Counted from the stretch's first letter, positions 34,485-44,671 are shown. The stretch is DNA of 64,000 nt from Sphingomonas sp. IBVSS2 (GCF_002127225.1 NZ_NFUR01000003.1:1-64000), one strand, 5' to 3'. Notes: generated by a model from the sequence alone, not told the origin. A program made the numbers and translations.

Positions 34485-36517
34485 CAGTCTGCCTCCACGC
34501 TGCCGCGTTCGGCCGCGCTGCTGTCGATCGTGTTGCTGGTCGTGGCGTTGGCGGCCTCGGAAGCGACGGTGCTCGCCGCCTCGGCCGCGTCCTCGGGCGC
34601 TTCGGGCGGCGGCGCGCTCTGGGCCGCCTTGAAGGCCTTGGCCTGCTCGGCCATCCGGGTGCGATAGTCGCCGCCCCAGGTCGGCTCCTCGCGATGCAGC
34701 GATTCCATCGCGCGCTTCCGGTCGAATAGGAAAGTCATGATGTCGCGGCCGATCATCGGCGTGTCGAGGTTGCGGACGGTGTGGCCGTTATGCTCGAGCA
34801 CGATGCCGGCGGCATATTTCGGGTTCTCCGCCGGGGCGAAGCAGACGAGCAGCGCGTGGTCGCGCAGCTTGAACGGCAGCGAGGCGTTCTTGAGCACGCC
34901 CGATGCACGCTCCGCCATGGTGATGCGGCGGACCTGGGCGGTGCCGGTCTTGCCGGCGAGCGTGATGCCGGGAACCTGGATCCGCGCCGCGCCGCCGGTG
35001 CCGCCCGAATTGATCACGCCGAACATCGCGTCGCGGATGATGGCCAGCTGCTCGGGCGTGGAGGCGAGGGGCGGGGCATCCTGGTGCGGCGCGTCCGCCA
35101 GCAGCCGCGGGACGAGTTGGCGCCCCGATGCCAGCCGGCTCGCCATCACCGCCAGCTGCAGCGGATTGGCGAGCACATAGCCCTGGCCGATCGAGGCGTT
35201 GAGCGAATCGGCGACGGTCCATTGCTGCTTGTAGCGCTTCAGCTTCCAGGCGCTGTCGGGCACGGTGCCGAAGCGCTGGGTGCTGAAGGGCAGGTCGAAC
35301 TTCTGCCCCAGGCCGAGCGCGCGCGCCATCGGGGCCACCGCATCATAGCCGACGCGGCGCACCATCTCGTAGAAATAGATGTCGCAGCTCTGCATGATCG
35401 CATGCTTGAGATCGAGCGCGCCGTGCCCGCCGCGCTTGTGGCAGTGGAACACGCCATTGCCCACGCGCAGCGCGCCCGAGCACACCACCCGGGCATTGGG
35501 GTCGACACCCGCGTGCAACAGCGCCAGCCCGTTCATCGGCTTCACCGTGGAGCCCGGCGGATAGAGGCCCTGCAGCACCTTGTTCATCAAGGGCACATGG
35601 TCGTCCTCGCTCAGCATCTTCCATTCGTTGCGGCTGATGCCGTCGGAGAAGCTGTTGGGGTCATAGGCAGGCATCGAGACCATGGCGAGGATGTCGCCAT
35701 TGCTCACGTCGATCACCACCGCCGAGCCGGAATTGGTGCCCAGGCGCCGCGCGACATATTCCTGGAGCAGCGCGTCGATGGTGAGCTTCACCGTCTCGCC
35801 CGGCTGGTCGGGCCGGGTGGCGAGTTCCTTGACCAGCCGGCCATGCGCCGTCACCTCGACGCGCTTGGCGCCCGGCGTGCCGCGCAGGCGGTCCTCCAGC
35901 GTCTTCTCCAGCCCGTCCTTGCCCAGCTTGAAGCCGGGGGCGACCAGCAGCGGGTCCTTTTCCTTCTGATATTGCTCGGCCGAAGCGGTGCCGACATAGC
36001 CGACGAGGTGCGCGACGCCCGCGGCCAGCGGATAGTTGCGCGAGAAGCCGCGGGTAGGCTGCACGCCGGGCATCTCCGGCACGCGCACGCTCACCGCGGC
36101 GAAGCGCTCCCAATCGAGATTGTCGGAGACCTGGACGGGCTGGAAACCCGCCGCCCGCTTCAGGTCGGTGCGGATGCGCGACATTTCCTCTTCGGAGAGG
36201 CTCAGGATCTGCTGGAGCATGCCCAGCGTCTTCTCCTTGTCCTCCATCCGGTCGGGGATCATGTCGACGCGGAACGCGGTGCGGTTGTTGGCGATGGGGA
36301 TGCCGCTGCGGTCGACGATCCAGCCCCGCCGCGGCGGCGTGAGCGTCAGGCGGACGCGGTTGCTCTCGGCGGTCAGCCGGTAGCGCTCGTTCTCGAACAC
36401 GGCGAGCCAGGTCATCCGCCCGGCCAGCACCAGCGCGGCCGCGCCCTGGATCCCGCCGAGCACCAGCGCGCGGCGGGAGAAACTGTAAGCCTGCGCTGCT
36501 TCGGTGATCCGGGCCAT
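34484..36517 (-). CDS. mrdA: penicillin-binding protein 2 (elongasome transpeptidase)
   Basis: 677 residues: an N-terminal membrane anchor, a pedestal domain, then the transpeptidase with the serine motif PGSTVKPM, SCD (QSCDIYFYE) and KTG (LAGKTGTAQ). It crosslinks peptidoglycan in side-wall growth with RodA, which follows with a one-base overlap. The C-terminal 60 residues are a low-complexity Ala/Glu/Ser tail (SAPPPEAPEDAAEAAST region) beyond the usual end. The start codon overlaps the mreD stop by one base. Confidence 0.95.
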   Translation of the reverse strand: MARITEAAQAYSFSRRALVLGGIQGAAALVLAGRMTWLAVFENERYRLTAESNRVRLTLTPPRRGWIVDRSGIPIANNRTAFRVDMIPDRMEDKEKTLGMLQQILSLSEEEMSRIRTDLKRAAGFQPVQVSDNLDWERFAAVSVRVPEMPGVQPTRGFSRNYPLAAGVAHLVGYVGTASAEQYQKEKDPLLVAPGFKLGKDGLEKTLEDRLRGTPGAKRVEVTAHGRLVKELATRPDQPGETVKLTIDALLQEYVARRLGTNSGSAVVIDVSNGDILAMVSMPAYDPNSFSDGISRNEWKMLSEDDHVPLMNKVLQGLYPPGSTVKPMNGLALLHAGVDPNARVVCSGALRVGNGVFHCHKRGGHGALDLKHAIMQSCDIYFYEMVRRVGYDAVAPMARALGLGQKFDLPFSTQRFGTVPDSAWKLKRYKQQWTVADSLNASIGQGYVLANPLQLAVMASRLASGRQLVPRLLADAPHQDAPPLASTPEQLAIIRDAMFGVINSGGTGGAARIQVPGITLAGKTGTAQVRRITMAERASGVLKNASLPFKLRDHALLVCFAPAENPKYAAGIVLEHNGHTVRNLDTPMIGRDIMTFLFDRKRAMESLHREEPTWGGDYRTRMAEQAKAFKAAQSAPPPEAPEDAAEAASTVASEAANATTSNTIDSSAAERGSVEAD

Positions 36518-37023
36518 TATTGTCGCTTCTTATCCCGATCGAGCCACGCACAGAACCGGGCAACCACGGGGAACAGCGCCGCGGAGATGAGAATCTGGAT
36601 GAGCAGCGCCGTATCGACATGGGCGGTGAAGGGGGCGGCCACCAGCCGCCCGCCGATCAGCACGAAGGCGATCGCGCCGCCGGCGATCAGCCAGTCCTGC
36701 CAGAAATCTCGCCACACCAGCCGGGTATCGAGCACGTCCACCATCAGCACCGCGGCCGACCAGAGCAGCATCGCGCTGCCCAGGGGCTGGCCGCTCAGCA
36801 TGTCGTCGAAAAAGCCCAGCGGGACGGGCATCCACACTTTCATCGAATCGCCGCGCATCAGCCGCCAGGCGAGCAGCATCATCAGCCCGAACGGCGGCAG
36901 GAAGGGCACGGTGGCCACCACCGGCAGCAATGTCGTCATCGACCCCAGCACCACCGAGAGCGGCGCCAGCCAGATGCTGCGCGGCATCTTCTCGCTGCGG
37001 CCGAGGGGGATATAGTCGGTCAC
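36517..37023 (-). CDS. mreD: rod shape-determining membrane protein MreD
   Basis: 168 residues with five or so membrane helices (LVVLGSMTTLLPVVATVPFL-like segments throughout). MreD links MreC and the PBP2/RodA machinery in the inner membrane. Sequence conservation in this family is low, so the call rests on size, hydrophobic profile and its place between mreC and mrdA; it starts 2 bases after the mreC stop. Confidence 0.85.
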   Translation of the reverse strand: MTDYIPLGRSEKMPRSIWLAPLSVVLGSMTTLLPVVATVPFLPPFGLMMLLAWRLMRGDSMKVWMPVPLGFFDDMLSGQPLGSAMLLWSAAVLMVDVLDTRLVWRDFWQDWLIAGGAIAFVLIGGRLVAAPFTAHVDTALLIQILISAALFPVVARFCAWLDRDKKRQ

Positions 37024-37025
37024 CG

Positions 37026-37931
37026 CTATTTCTTCCCGGCCTTGGGCTTTGCGCTGGGCGAGGGAGTGGGGGACGGGGTAGGCGTCGGGTCAGGCAGGAA
37101 CGTCGCCTGGACGAGCGCGAAATCGAGCGCGTCGGGATTGGCCGAAGGCTGGGCCACCGCGATGTCGCGTGAGGTGCGGATCACCCGCGCGACGGGGATG
37201 TTCGGCGAGAAGATGCCCCCGGTGCCCGAAGTGACGAAGGTGTCGCCCGGCTGGAAGATCATCGTCGCCACGCTTGCCGAGCGGATGTCGAGCAGCCCGT
37301 CGCCGCGCCCGGTGGCGATCGCGGGCAGGCCGTCGCGGGTGCGCCGCACGGGGACGATGCTCTCCGGATCGACGATCAGGAGCACGCGCGCGGTATTGGG
37401 GCTGGTCTCCACCACCTGGCCGATCAGCCCGTCGGGCTGGCGCACTGGCTGCCCCGCCTTCACGCCCTGCCAGCCGCCCGCGTTGAGCGTGGCATAGCGC
37501 CGGGTGCTGCCCATCGAACTGGCCACCAGCCGCGCCACCACCACGGCATCGGTGGAGACGTCGTGCAGCTTGAGCATCTCGCGCAGGTGCCGGTTTTCCT
37601 GGTTGAGCGTGCGCGCGCGCTCGACGAGCAATGCATTGTCGGCGATCTGCTTCTTGAGCCGGGCATTCTCGCCGCGCACGTTCACATAGCTGGAGACGCC
37701 TTCGGGCACCCCGGCGACGCTGGTGCGCACCCAGGTGAAGGCGGAGGCGACGGGCGTGGTGATCTCCGAGAAGAAACCACGCACCGCGCCGAAGGCCGGC
37801 GGATTGAATATCGAAAGCAGCAGGAGGCCGGCCGCGACCAGCATTCCGCCGACCAGCCCCACATAGCCGAGGAAGAGCCCGTACTGCGCCCGCCGCGAAA
37901 ACCCCGGGCGCCGGTTGCGTGGCGGCGCCAT
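37026..37931 (-). CDS. mreC: rod shape-determining protein MreC
   Basis: 301 residues: a short cytosolic basic start (RNRRPGFSRR), one membrane helix (YVGLVGGMLVAAGLLLLSIF), a coiled-coil near residues 75-115 (ENARLKKQIADNALLVERAR) and the double beta-barrel periplasmic domain (YATLNAGGWQGVKAGQPV, DGLIGQVVETSPNTARVLLI). MreC organises the elongasome in the periplasm. The end is a Pro/Thr-rich tail with a basic KPKAGKK terminus. It lies 15 bases after mreB. Confidence 0.93.
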   Translation of the reverse strand: MAPPRNRRPGFSRRAQYGLFLGYVGLVGGMLVAAGLLLLSIFNPPAFGAVRGFFSEITTPVASAFTWVRTSVAGVPEGVSSYVNVRGENARLKKQIADNALLVERARTLNQENRHLREMLKLHDVSTDAVVVARLVASSMGSTRRYATLNAGGWQGVKAGQPVRQPDGLIGQVVETSPNTARVLLIVDPESIVPVRRTRDGLPAIATGRGDGLLDIRSASVATMIFQPGDTFVTSGTGGIFSPNIPVARVIRTSRDIAVAQPSANPDALDFALVQATFLPDPTPTPSPTPSPSAKPKAGKK

Positions 37932-37946
37932 ACCCCTTTGCTCCGA

Positions 37947-38987
<1,041 letters not shown>

Positions 38988-39139
38988 CTATGTTTCCGTC
39001 CTGCCGGGCGGGCGCCCGCCGCCGGCTAATCGCACAAAATATCTAGTCCGGGACCTTTCCGGGACGGACTGAAGAATCCGGCCTGGTTGCCATGCGGTTG
39101 GGGTCGCGGGATGCCGCCGCTTGGGCTAGAGCAACGACC

Positions 39140-40942
39140 ATGTCAATACGCCGTCTGCCCGAACACCTTGTCAACCGAATTGCAGCGGGAGAAGTGGTCG
39201 AACGCCCCGCCAGCGCGCTGAAAGAACTGGTCGAAAACGCAATCGACGCCGGAGCCACCCGGATCGCCGTCAAACTGGCCGGCGGCGGCACCGACCTGAT
39301 CGAAGTCACCGATGATGGTTGCGGGATGTCGCCGCCCGAAATGGCGCTCGCGCTGGAGCGCCACGCCACCTCCAAGCTGCCCGACGACGAGATCGACCAG
39401 GTCACCACCCTGGGCTTTCGCGGCGAGGCCTTGCCCTCGATCGCCAGCGTGGCACGGATGACGCTGGAGAGCCGGGTGCGCGGCACCGAGGGCTGGAGCC
39501 GGGTGGTCGACAACGGCACGCTCGTCTCCGAAGGCCCGGCCGCCTTGCCGCCGGGCACCCGCGTGCGAGTCGAGGCGCTGTTCGGCCGCGTGCCGGCGCG
39601 CCGCAAGTTCCTGCGCTCGCCCCGCGCCGAATATGCCGCCAGCCTCGACGTGATGAAACGCCTCGCCATGGCGCGGCCCGACATCGCCTTCTCGGTCGAG
39701 CATGACGGGCGCAGGGCGCTGCAGGTGCAGGGCGGCGAGACCGGGCCGGAGCGCGTGGCCGGACTTACCGATCGCGCGCTGGCCGAGAACAGCGTCGCGG
39801 TGGATTTCGAGCGCGAGGGGATCACCCTTGGCGGCGTCGCCGGCCTGCCGACCTTCAATCGCGGCGTGGCCGATCACCAATATCTGTTCGTCAACGGCCG
39901 CCCGGTGAAGGATCGCCTCCTCATCGGTGCCCTGCGCGGCGCCTATGCCGAGATGCTGGCGCGCGACCGCCATCCGGTGGTCGCGCTGTTCCTCGACGTG
40001 CCGCCCGACCAGGTCGATGTGAACGTCCACCCGGCCAAGACCGAGGTCCGCTTCCGCGATCCGGCCCTGGTGCGCGGGATGATTGTCTCGGGCCTGCGCC
40101 GCGCGCTCGACGAGGCGGGCCATCGCAGCGCCCAGCGCCCGAGCGAGGCGGCCCTGGGGATGTGGACGAGCGAGGCCAGCGCCCCGGTGGCGCCTGCGCC
40201 GCAGCTCTGGGACGCCGGACCCGCCTTCACGCCTGCGCCGCAGTACGATCCGGCGCCGACCTATCGCTATGCGGGCGTCCAGGATCGCCGCCCGGGCTTC
40301 TCGGCTCCGCCGCCGCTCGCCCGGGCCGAGCCGGCGATCGCGCCCGTCCCGCAAGGCATCCAGCATCCGCTCGGCGTGGCGCGCGGCCAGGTCGCCAAGA
40401 CCTATATCGTCGCCGAGGCCGAGGACGGCCTGGTCCTGGTCGACCAGCATGCCGCGCACGAGCGGCTCGTGCTCGAGCGGATGCGGCGCGCCATGTCCGA
40501 AGGCGGCGTGGCGTCGCAGGGGCTGCTCGTTCCGGAGGTCGTGGAGCTGGACGAGCCCGGTTGCGACCGGCTGGAGGCCCGTGTCGGAGAGCTTTCCGAA
40601 TTCGGCCTGGATCTCGAGCGCTTCGGTCCCCGAGCGATGCTGGTCCGCGCGGTGCCCGCCGCGCTCGGCAAGGGCGATGTGCACGCGCTCGTCACCGATC
40701 TCGCCGACGAGCTCGCCAGCTTCGACGAGGCGCTCAGCCTCAAGGAGAAGCTCGACCATGTAGCCGCGACCATGGCCTGCCATGGCTCGGTGCGGGCGGG
40801 GCGCGTGCTGTCGGTGGCCGAGATGAACGCGTTGCTCCGCGAGATGGAAGTTACGCCGCATTCGGGCCAGTGCAACCATGGCCGCCCGACCTGGGTGAAG
40901 CTGGCGCATGGCGATATCGAGAAGCTGTTCGGGCGGAAGTGA
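39140..40942 (+). CDS. mutL: DNA mismatch repair protein MutL
   Basis: 600 residues. The GHKL ATPase N-domain shows LVENAIDAGA, DDGCGM and TLGFRGEALPSIASV. After a Pro/Ala-rich linker (residues 345-410) the C-terminal dimer domain carries DQHAAHERLVLE, which fits the endonuclease metal motif DQHAxxExxxxE, plus ACHGS and the CNHGRP box near the end. MutL couples MutS mismatch recognition to strand incision; with this motif it should nick DNA itself, as in bacteria lacking MutH. The start ATG at 39140 gives the family-typical MSIRRLPEHLVNRIAAGEVV. Confidence 0.96.
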   Translation: MSIRRLPEHLVNRIAAGEVVERPASALKELVENAIDAGATRIAVKLAGGGTDLIEVTDDGCGMSPPEMALALERHATSKLPDDEIDQVTTLGFRGEALPSIASVARMTLESRVRGTEGWSRVVDNGTLVSEGPAALPPGTRVRVEALFGRVPARRKFLRSPRAEYAASLDVMKRLAMARPDIAFSVEHDGRRALQVQGGETGPERVAGLTDRALAENSVAVDFEREGITLGGVAGLPTFNRGVADHQYLFVNGRPVKDRLLIGALRGAYAEMLARDRHPVVALFLDVPPDQVDVNVHPAKTEVRFRDPALVRGMIVSGLRRALDEAGHRSAQRPSEAALGMWTSEASAPVAPAPQLWDAGPAFTPAPQYDPAPTYRYAGVQDRRPGFSAPPPLARAEPAIAPVPQGIQHPLGVARGQVAKTYIVAEAEDGLVLVDQHAAHERLVLERMRRAMSEGGVASQGLLVPEVVELDEPGCDRLEARVGELSEFGLDLERFGPRAMLVRAVPAALGKGDVHALVTDLADELASFDEALSLKEKLDHVAATMACHGSVRAGRVLSVAEMNALLREMEVTPHSGQCNHGRPTWVKLAHGDIEKLFGRK

Positions 40943-40957
40943 GGAGTCGCGTGTTCG

Positions 40958-41332
40958 CTAGGGTGTCATTGGCCAGGGCAGCGGATCTTCTATCGCCGGC
41001 GGATCGTAAAGTTCGGTCTCCCATTCCTCGAAAGGCGGGGTCGGCTCCTCACCGGTCACATATTGCAGAATGAACTGTGCAGCGCGCCGTTCGGCCCATT
41101 TTGCATTGAGAACCTCGCCTTGCTCGTCGAGTTTTATGACATTCGCGAAGATCGCAAAGACCTGTTCAAGCGCGCTGGGTTCTTCGAAAATGCACGAGTA
41201 GTCGATGCCATCGAGTAGAGGCTGGCCCACTGAGCGATTTGCTACCCAGAAGGCGAAGAGCCGTAGCGCCCCGCTGAACGACTTACTAAGCTTGACCGGG
41301 CGGTTTACCGCCGCACTTTTCCAAAATGCCAT
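40958..41332 (-). CDS. small DUF7677-like protein
   Basis: 124 residues, soluble. The stretch SGALRLFAFWVANRSVG, then DYSCIFEEPSALEQVFAIFA, then AKWAERRAAQFILQYVT resembles proteins annotated as DUF7677; the function is unknown. It is convergent with mutL (15 bases between stops) and overlaps the following membrane protein gene by 28 bases. Confidence 0.65.
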   Translation of the reverse strand: MAFWKSAAVNRPVKLSKSFSGALRLFAFWVANRSVGQPLLDGIDYSCIFEEPSALEQVFAIFANVIKLDEQGEVLNAKWAERRAAQFILQYVTGEEPTPPFEEWETELYDPPAIEDPLPWPMTP

Positions 41333-41592
41333 GCGCAATAGCTCCCCAGTACCAGCCAGCCGGCAATCACCGGCCATATGCCATAGGTCCGCAGCGAATA
41401 GCTGAGCAGTGCCGAGATCCCGATCAGCAGGTTCGCCGAGCCCCAGTAGAAGTTCATCAGCGGGGTCGAGAGCCCGACGCCGCGCGGGCGGGAGAAGGGC
41501 GTGGGGAAGGGCTCCCCGCGCAGGCCCGCGGCGAGGTGGGGGATCGCGTTGCAAAGCAACGCCCCGGCGAGGAACAGCACCAGATAAGCCAT
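41305..41592 (-). CDS. small membrane protein, unknown function
   Basis: 95 residues from the ATG at 41592 (AAGGA 10 bases upstream). Hydrophobic segments lie at the start (YLVLFLAGALLCNAIPHLAAG), middle (LMNFYWGSANLLIGISALLS) and end (YGIWPVIAGWLVLGSYCAWHF). Similar small proteins are widespread in sphingomonads with no assigned role. It overlaps the next gene (40958-41332) by 28 bases, so the two are probably co-expressed. Confidence 0.7.
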   Translation of the reverse strand: MAYLVLFLAGALLCNAIPHLAAGLRGEPFPTPFSRPRGVGLSTPLMNFYWGSANLLIGISALLSYSLRTYGIWPVIAGWLVLGSYCAWHFGKVRR

Positions 41593-41637
41593 CGAGGCAC
41601 GATCCTTCACCGATAAGAGAGCGGCTGGCAATGCGCC

Positions 41638-42354
41638 TCAGCGCCTGGTCGTCGCCGGCATCCGGAAAACCTGGCCGCCGCGCGCCCTGGCCCAATCCGG
41701 CACCACCGGCGAGCCGTCGGCGGTGCCGCTGAAGTCGACCACGCAGATGCTGCCGAAGCGGCGATGCGCGCCGCAGCCGACACCGGCGAAGCGGAAATCC
41801 GACTGGAACAGCAGCGCGCGATGCCCCCGGCCGCGCACGCCGTCGTCGACGATCAGGCTGCGGACGACCGCACCCGCGTCGCCGCTGCCATACCAGATGC
41901 CTTCGCCGACATAGATGTCGCCGCCATGTTGCCGTACGCGCTCGCCGGGCGTGCGCCCGTCGCGTGAGACATGGCCGCTGCCGCCGGTGGCGCCCTGCTC
42001 GTCGGCATGGTCCTGCGCCGCCAGCGCCAGCAGTTCGGCGCGGCCGAGCGGCGGCAGGGGTTGCTGGCGTTCGAGGAAGTCGATCGCCTCGTCGACCGCG
42101 GCGATCCCCTCATTGGTGATCACGCCGTTGCTGTCGCCGGGCAGGAACAGCACCCGGCCGTCGAAGAATTCGCGATATTCCCGCAGCATCTCGGCATATT
42201 CGCGCGGATTCTCGCGCGCGCGGTTGATCTCGGCGAGCACGTCACGCTCGAGGCGCGAGACATTGGCGGCGCGTTCGCCGGCAGAGGCGGCGGCGCTGGC
42301 CAGCAACAGGGCGCACGCGCCGAGCGCGGCGGTCCAACGGCTCTTGGCAATCAC
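41638..42354 (-). CDS. secreted CAP/SCP-domain protein
   Basis: 238 residues. A signal peptide (AALGACALLLASAAASAGE) precedes a CAP (SCP/TAPS) domain: VLAEINRARENPREYAEMLR, the histidine in AAQDHADEQG, GHVSRDG, and GRGHRALLFQSDFRFAGVGC. CAP proteins are secreted and often bind lipids or act on the cell surface. A paralogue lies just upstream on the same strand, evidence of tandem duplication. Confidence 0.85.
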   Translation of the reverse strand: MIAKSRWTAALGACALLLASAAASAGERAANVSRLERDVLAEINRARENPREYAEMLREYREFFDGRVLFLPGDSNGVITNEGIAAVDEAIDFLERQQPLPPLGRAELLALAAQDHADEQGATGGSGHVSRDGRTPGERVRQHGGDIYVGEGIWYGSGDAGAVVRSLIVDDGVRGRGHRALLFQSDFRFAGVGCGAHRRFGSICVVDFSGTADGSPVVPDWARARGGQVFRMPATTRR

Positions 42355-42463
42355 GATCGGGCTCCCCCCGGAGCCGGCCGGGCCCCGCGCCCGTCCGTTG
42401 TGTCACGGATAGTGACATCCGCTTAACCGCCTGAGAAGGCAAGCGGATATTCGGGAGTTAACC

Positions 42464-43066
42464 TTAGGGGCGGCCATCGGGCCGCCGGCCCAGATCGGCG
42501 ACGCACATCACGCGATAGCCCTTGTGCGGCCCACAGGCGATGCCGGCATGGCGCATCTCGGCGGCGAACAGCGTCCTGCGATGCCCGCGACCGGGCACCG
42601 CATCGTCGACGATCAGCTGGCGCACCACCTCGACTGCGCTGGGCGGACCATAGGTGATCACTTCGGCCACATAGTCGCCGCCGCCGCGGCGCTGCACGCG
42701 GACGCGCGGATTGCCGCCATCGGCCGAGATATGCCCCGTGCGCCCGCTCGGCCCCTGTTCGCGGACATGGTCGCGCGCCGCGCGGGCGAGCAGGGTGGAC
42801 GGCTCGATCGGCTCCAGCGGAGGCTGCCGCTCGAGGAAGCGAATCGCTTCGTCCACCGCGCGCGTGCCCTCGGTGGTGCGCAGCCCGTCCGGATTGCCGG
42901 GATAGCGGACGATCCTGCCCTTGAAGAATTTGCGATATTCTCGGAGCCGCTCGGCATAGTCGCGCGGCCGGGTGCGGGCGAAATTGATCTCGGCCAGTAC
43001 GGCGGTCTCCAGGCTGGCCTGGGGAGGCACCGCGATCGCCAGGGCGAGGGGCAGGAAGGGGAGCAT
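42464..43066 (-). CDS. secreted CAP/SCP-domain protein, paralogue
   Basis: 200 residues from the ATG at 43066, giving the signal peptide MLPFLPLALAIAVPPQA. The CAP markers are VLAEINFARTRPRDYAERLR, ARAARDHVREQGPSG, GHISADG, and GRGHRRTLFAAEMRHAGIAC. It is clearly related along its whole length to the gene at 41638-42354, about 110 bases downstream, and probably arose with it by duplication. Confidence 0.85.
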   Translation of the reverse strand: MLPFLPLALAIAVPPQASLETAVLAEINFARTRPRDYAERLREYRKFFKGRIVRYPGNPDGLRTTEGTRAVDEAIRFLERQPPLEPIEPSTLLARAARDHVREQGPSGRTGHISADGGNPRVRVQRRGGGDYVAEVITYGPPSAVEVVRQLIVDDAVPGRGHRRTLFAAEMRHAGIACGPHKGYRVMCVADLGRRPDGRP

Positions 43067-43185
43067 CGCGCCTCTATAGGCCAGATCCAGGCGAATGCCT
43101 TCCGAACAAAAGATTAACGCACGCTGCAACCTTGCCCGGCGAGGCTCGTTCTATGCGGTGAACAACAGGCAAGGTTCGAATCGAA

Positions 43186-43263
43186 ATGAACAAGGTTTTG
43201 CCCGTAGTGTTGGCCTTGATTCCGCTGGCTGCAATAATTGGTGCCTGCGTTTCTTGCCCATGA
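43186..43263 (+). CDS. possible 25-residue lipoprotein-like peptide
   Basis: ATG at 43186, stop TGA at 43261-43263. The peptide has a basic start (MNK), a hydrophobic core (VLPVVLALIPLAA) and a lipobox-like IIGAC followed by VSCP. The layout resembles tiny entericidin-type lipoproteins but is even shorter. The ribosome site (AAGG 11 bases upstream) is weak. Otherwise the 345 bases between the CAP gene and rplI hold only the rplI terminator. Confidence 0.35.
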   Translation: MNKVLPVVLALIPLAAIIGACVSCP

Positions 43264-43353
43264 AGCAATAGATTCATCCGAGAATGCGGAGATGTATTCC
43301 CACTATGCTTAAAGGCCTTCTCGAATATTGAGATTCCCCGACGGGTCGCACAA

Positions 43354-43386
43354 GAAAAGGGCCGCCCCGGTATTCCGGAGCGGCCC
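43354..43386 (-). terminator. rho-independent terminator of rpsF-rpsR-rplI
   Basis: On the minus strand GGGCCGCTCCGG, a short loop, then CCGGGGCGGCCC is followed by TTTTCTTG. It lies 25-60 bases after the rplI stop. A T-run also follows on the plus side, so it may work in both directions. Confidence 0.8.
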
Positions 43387-43411
43387 TTTCATTTTCCCGT
43401 GACGGGGGCGA

Positions 43412-44029
43412 TCAGCCCTCGGCGGTCTCGCCTTCGTCGGCGGCCGGAGCCTCCTCGCGAACTTCGGCGGTCGCGCCCGGCTCGGCGTTGGGATCATAAT
43501 CCTCGACGAAGCCGGTGGTGTCGCGGCCTTCCTCGAACATCTGAGCCATCACGTCGACGCCCTGCGCCTGCATGTCGGCCTCTTCCGGCGACCGGGCGAC
43601 GTTGACCTTGACGGTCACCGACACCTCGGGGTGCAGCGCGACGCGCACTTCGTACACACCGATCGCCTTGATCGGCTTGTCGAGCACGACCTGCGCCTTG
43701 GTGACCTTGTGGCCGTCGGCGACAAGCGCCTCGACCAGGTCGCGCACCGCGACCGAGCCATAGAGCTGGCCGGTGTTCGAAGCCTGACGGATCAGAGTGA
43801 CGGACACGTCGTTGAACGAGCCGGCTTCCTTCTCGGCATCCGTGCGGCGCGAAGCATTTTCGGCTTCGATGCGGGCGCGGTTGGCCTCGAAGACCTTGCG
43901 GTTCGCGGCGTTCGAGCGGAGCGCCTTCTTGTTCGGGAGCAGGTAGTTGCGGGCGAACCCGTCCTTGACCTTCACCACGTCGCCGATAGCGCCGAGCTTC
44001 TCGACGCGCTCAAGCAGAATGACTTCCAT
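43412..44029 (-). CDS. rplI: 50S ribosomal protein L9
   Basis: 205 residues. The N-domain MEVILLERVEKLGAIGDVVKV and FARNYLLPNKKA is diagnostic; a long helix and the C-domain (LYGSVAVRDLVEAL, KAIGVYEVRVALHPEVS) follow. The protein is about 50 residues longer than in E. coli, with an acidic Glu/Ala-rich tail, a common feature in sphingomonads. It is the last gene of rpsF-rpsR-rplI and is followed by a terminator. Confidence 0.97.
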   Translation of the reverse strand: MEVILLERVEKLGAIGDVVKVKDGFARNYLLPNKKALRSNAANRKVFEANRARIEAENASRRTDAEKEAGSFNDVSVTLIRQASNTGQLYGSVAVRDLVEALVADGHKVTKAQVVLDKPIKAIGVYEVRVALHPEVSVTVKVNVARSPEEADMQAQGVDVMAQMFEEGRDTTGFVEDYDPNAEPGATAEVREEAPAADEGETAEG

Positions 44030-44043
44030 GGGTCGAGCCTCCC

Positions 44044-44268
44044 TTACTTAACGATGTAGGGCAGCAGGCCCAGGTGACGGGCGCGCTTGATGGCCTGGGC
44101 CAGCTCGCGCTGCTTCTTGGCGCTCACCGAAGTGATGCGCGACGGGACGATCTTGCCGCGCTCAGAGACGAAGCCCTGGAGCAGACGGACGTCCTTGTAA
44201 TCGATCCGGGGAGCGTCCTTCGCGGAGAAGGGGCAGCTCTTGCGGCGGCGGAAAAACGGGCGTGCCAT
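44044..44268 (-). CDS. rpsR: 30S ribosomal protein S18
   Basis: 74 residues, basic. [22 protein letters not shown] and [16 protein letters not shown] are diagnostic for S18. It binds next to S6 in the small subunit and lies between rpsF and rplI, as is usual. Confidence 0.97.
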   Translation of the reverse strand: MARPFFRRRKSCPFSAKDAPRIDYKDVRLLQGFVSERGKIVPSRITSVSAKKQRELAQAIKRARHLGLLPYIVK

Positions 44269-44281
44269 GATCTATGTCTCC

Positions 44282-44671
44282 TTATTCGCCGCCGAAACCG
44301 GTGTTGCCGGCCTCGTCACGATCGCGACGGCCACGGCCGCGCTCACGGTCGCCCTTGCGCATCATCACCGAGGGACCCTGCTCCAGCTCGTCGACCTTGA
44401 CGGTCATGTAGCGGATCACGTCTTCGTTGATCTGCGTCTGGCGCTCCAGCTCGGCGACCACGCCGGCCGGCGCGTCGATCTCGAGCATCACGTAATGCGC
44501 CTTGCGGTTCTTGGCGATGCGATAGGCGAGCGAACGAAGACCCCAGGTCTCGGTCTTCACGACCTTGCCGTTATTGTCCTCGACGATCTTGGTGGCGGCT
44601 TCCGCCAGAGCGTCCACTTGCGCCTGCGCCAGATCCTGGCGCGCAAGGAACACGTGCTCGTAAAGAGCCAT
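44282..44671 (-). CDS. rpsF: 30S ribosomal protein S6
   Basis: 129 residues from the ATG at 44671 (GGAAGAGA upstream). [40 protein letters not shown] and [17 protein letters not shown] are S6 signatures. The end is an Arg/Gly/Asp-rich tail. It is the first gene of the ribosomal operon and forms the S6/S18 pair. Confidence 0.97.
   Translation of the reverse strand: MALYEHVFLARQDLAQAQVDALAEAATKIVEDNNGKVVKTETWGLRSLAYRIAKNRKAHYVMLEIDAPAGVVAELERQTQINEDVIRYMTVKVDELEQGPSVMMRKGDRERGRGRRDRDEAGNTGFGGE

Noticed and set aside
34781..37015. A 744-codon open frame antisense to mrdA and mreD
   Set aside because: Shadow of GC-rich codons; it spans two well-defined genes and has no recognisable domain.
39143..40909. 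A 588-codon open frame antisense to mutL
   Set aside because: His/Arg-rich shadow translation; MutL motifs are complete on the plus strand.
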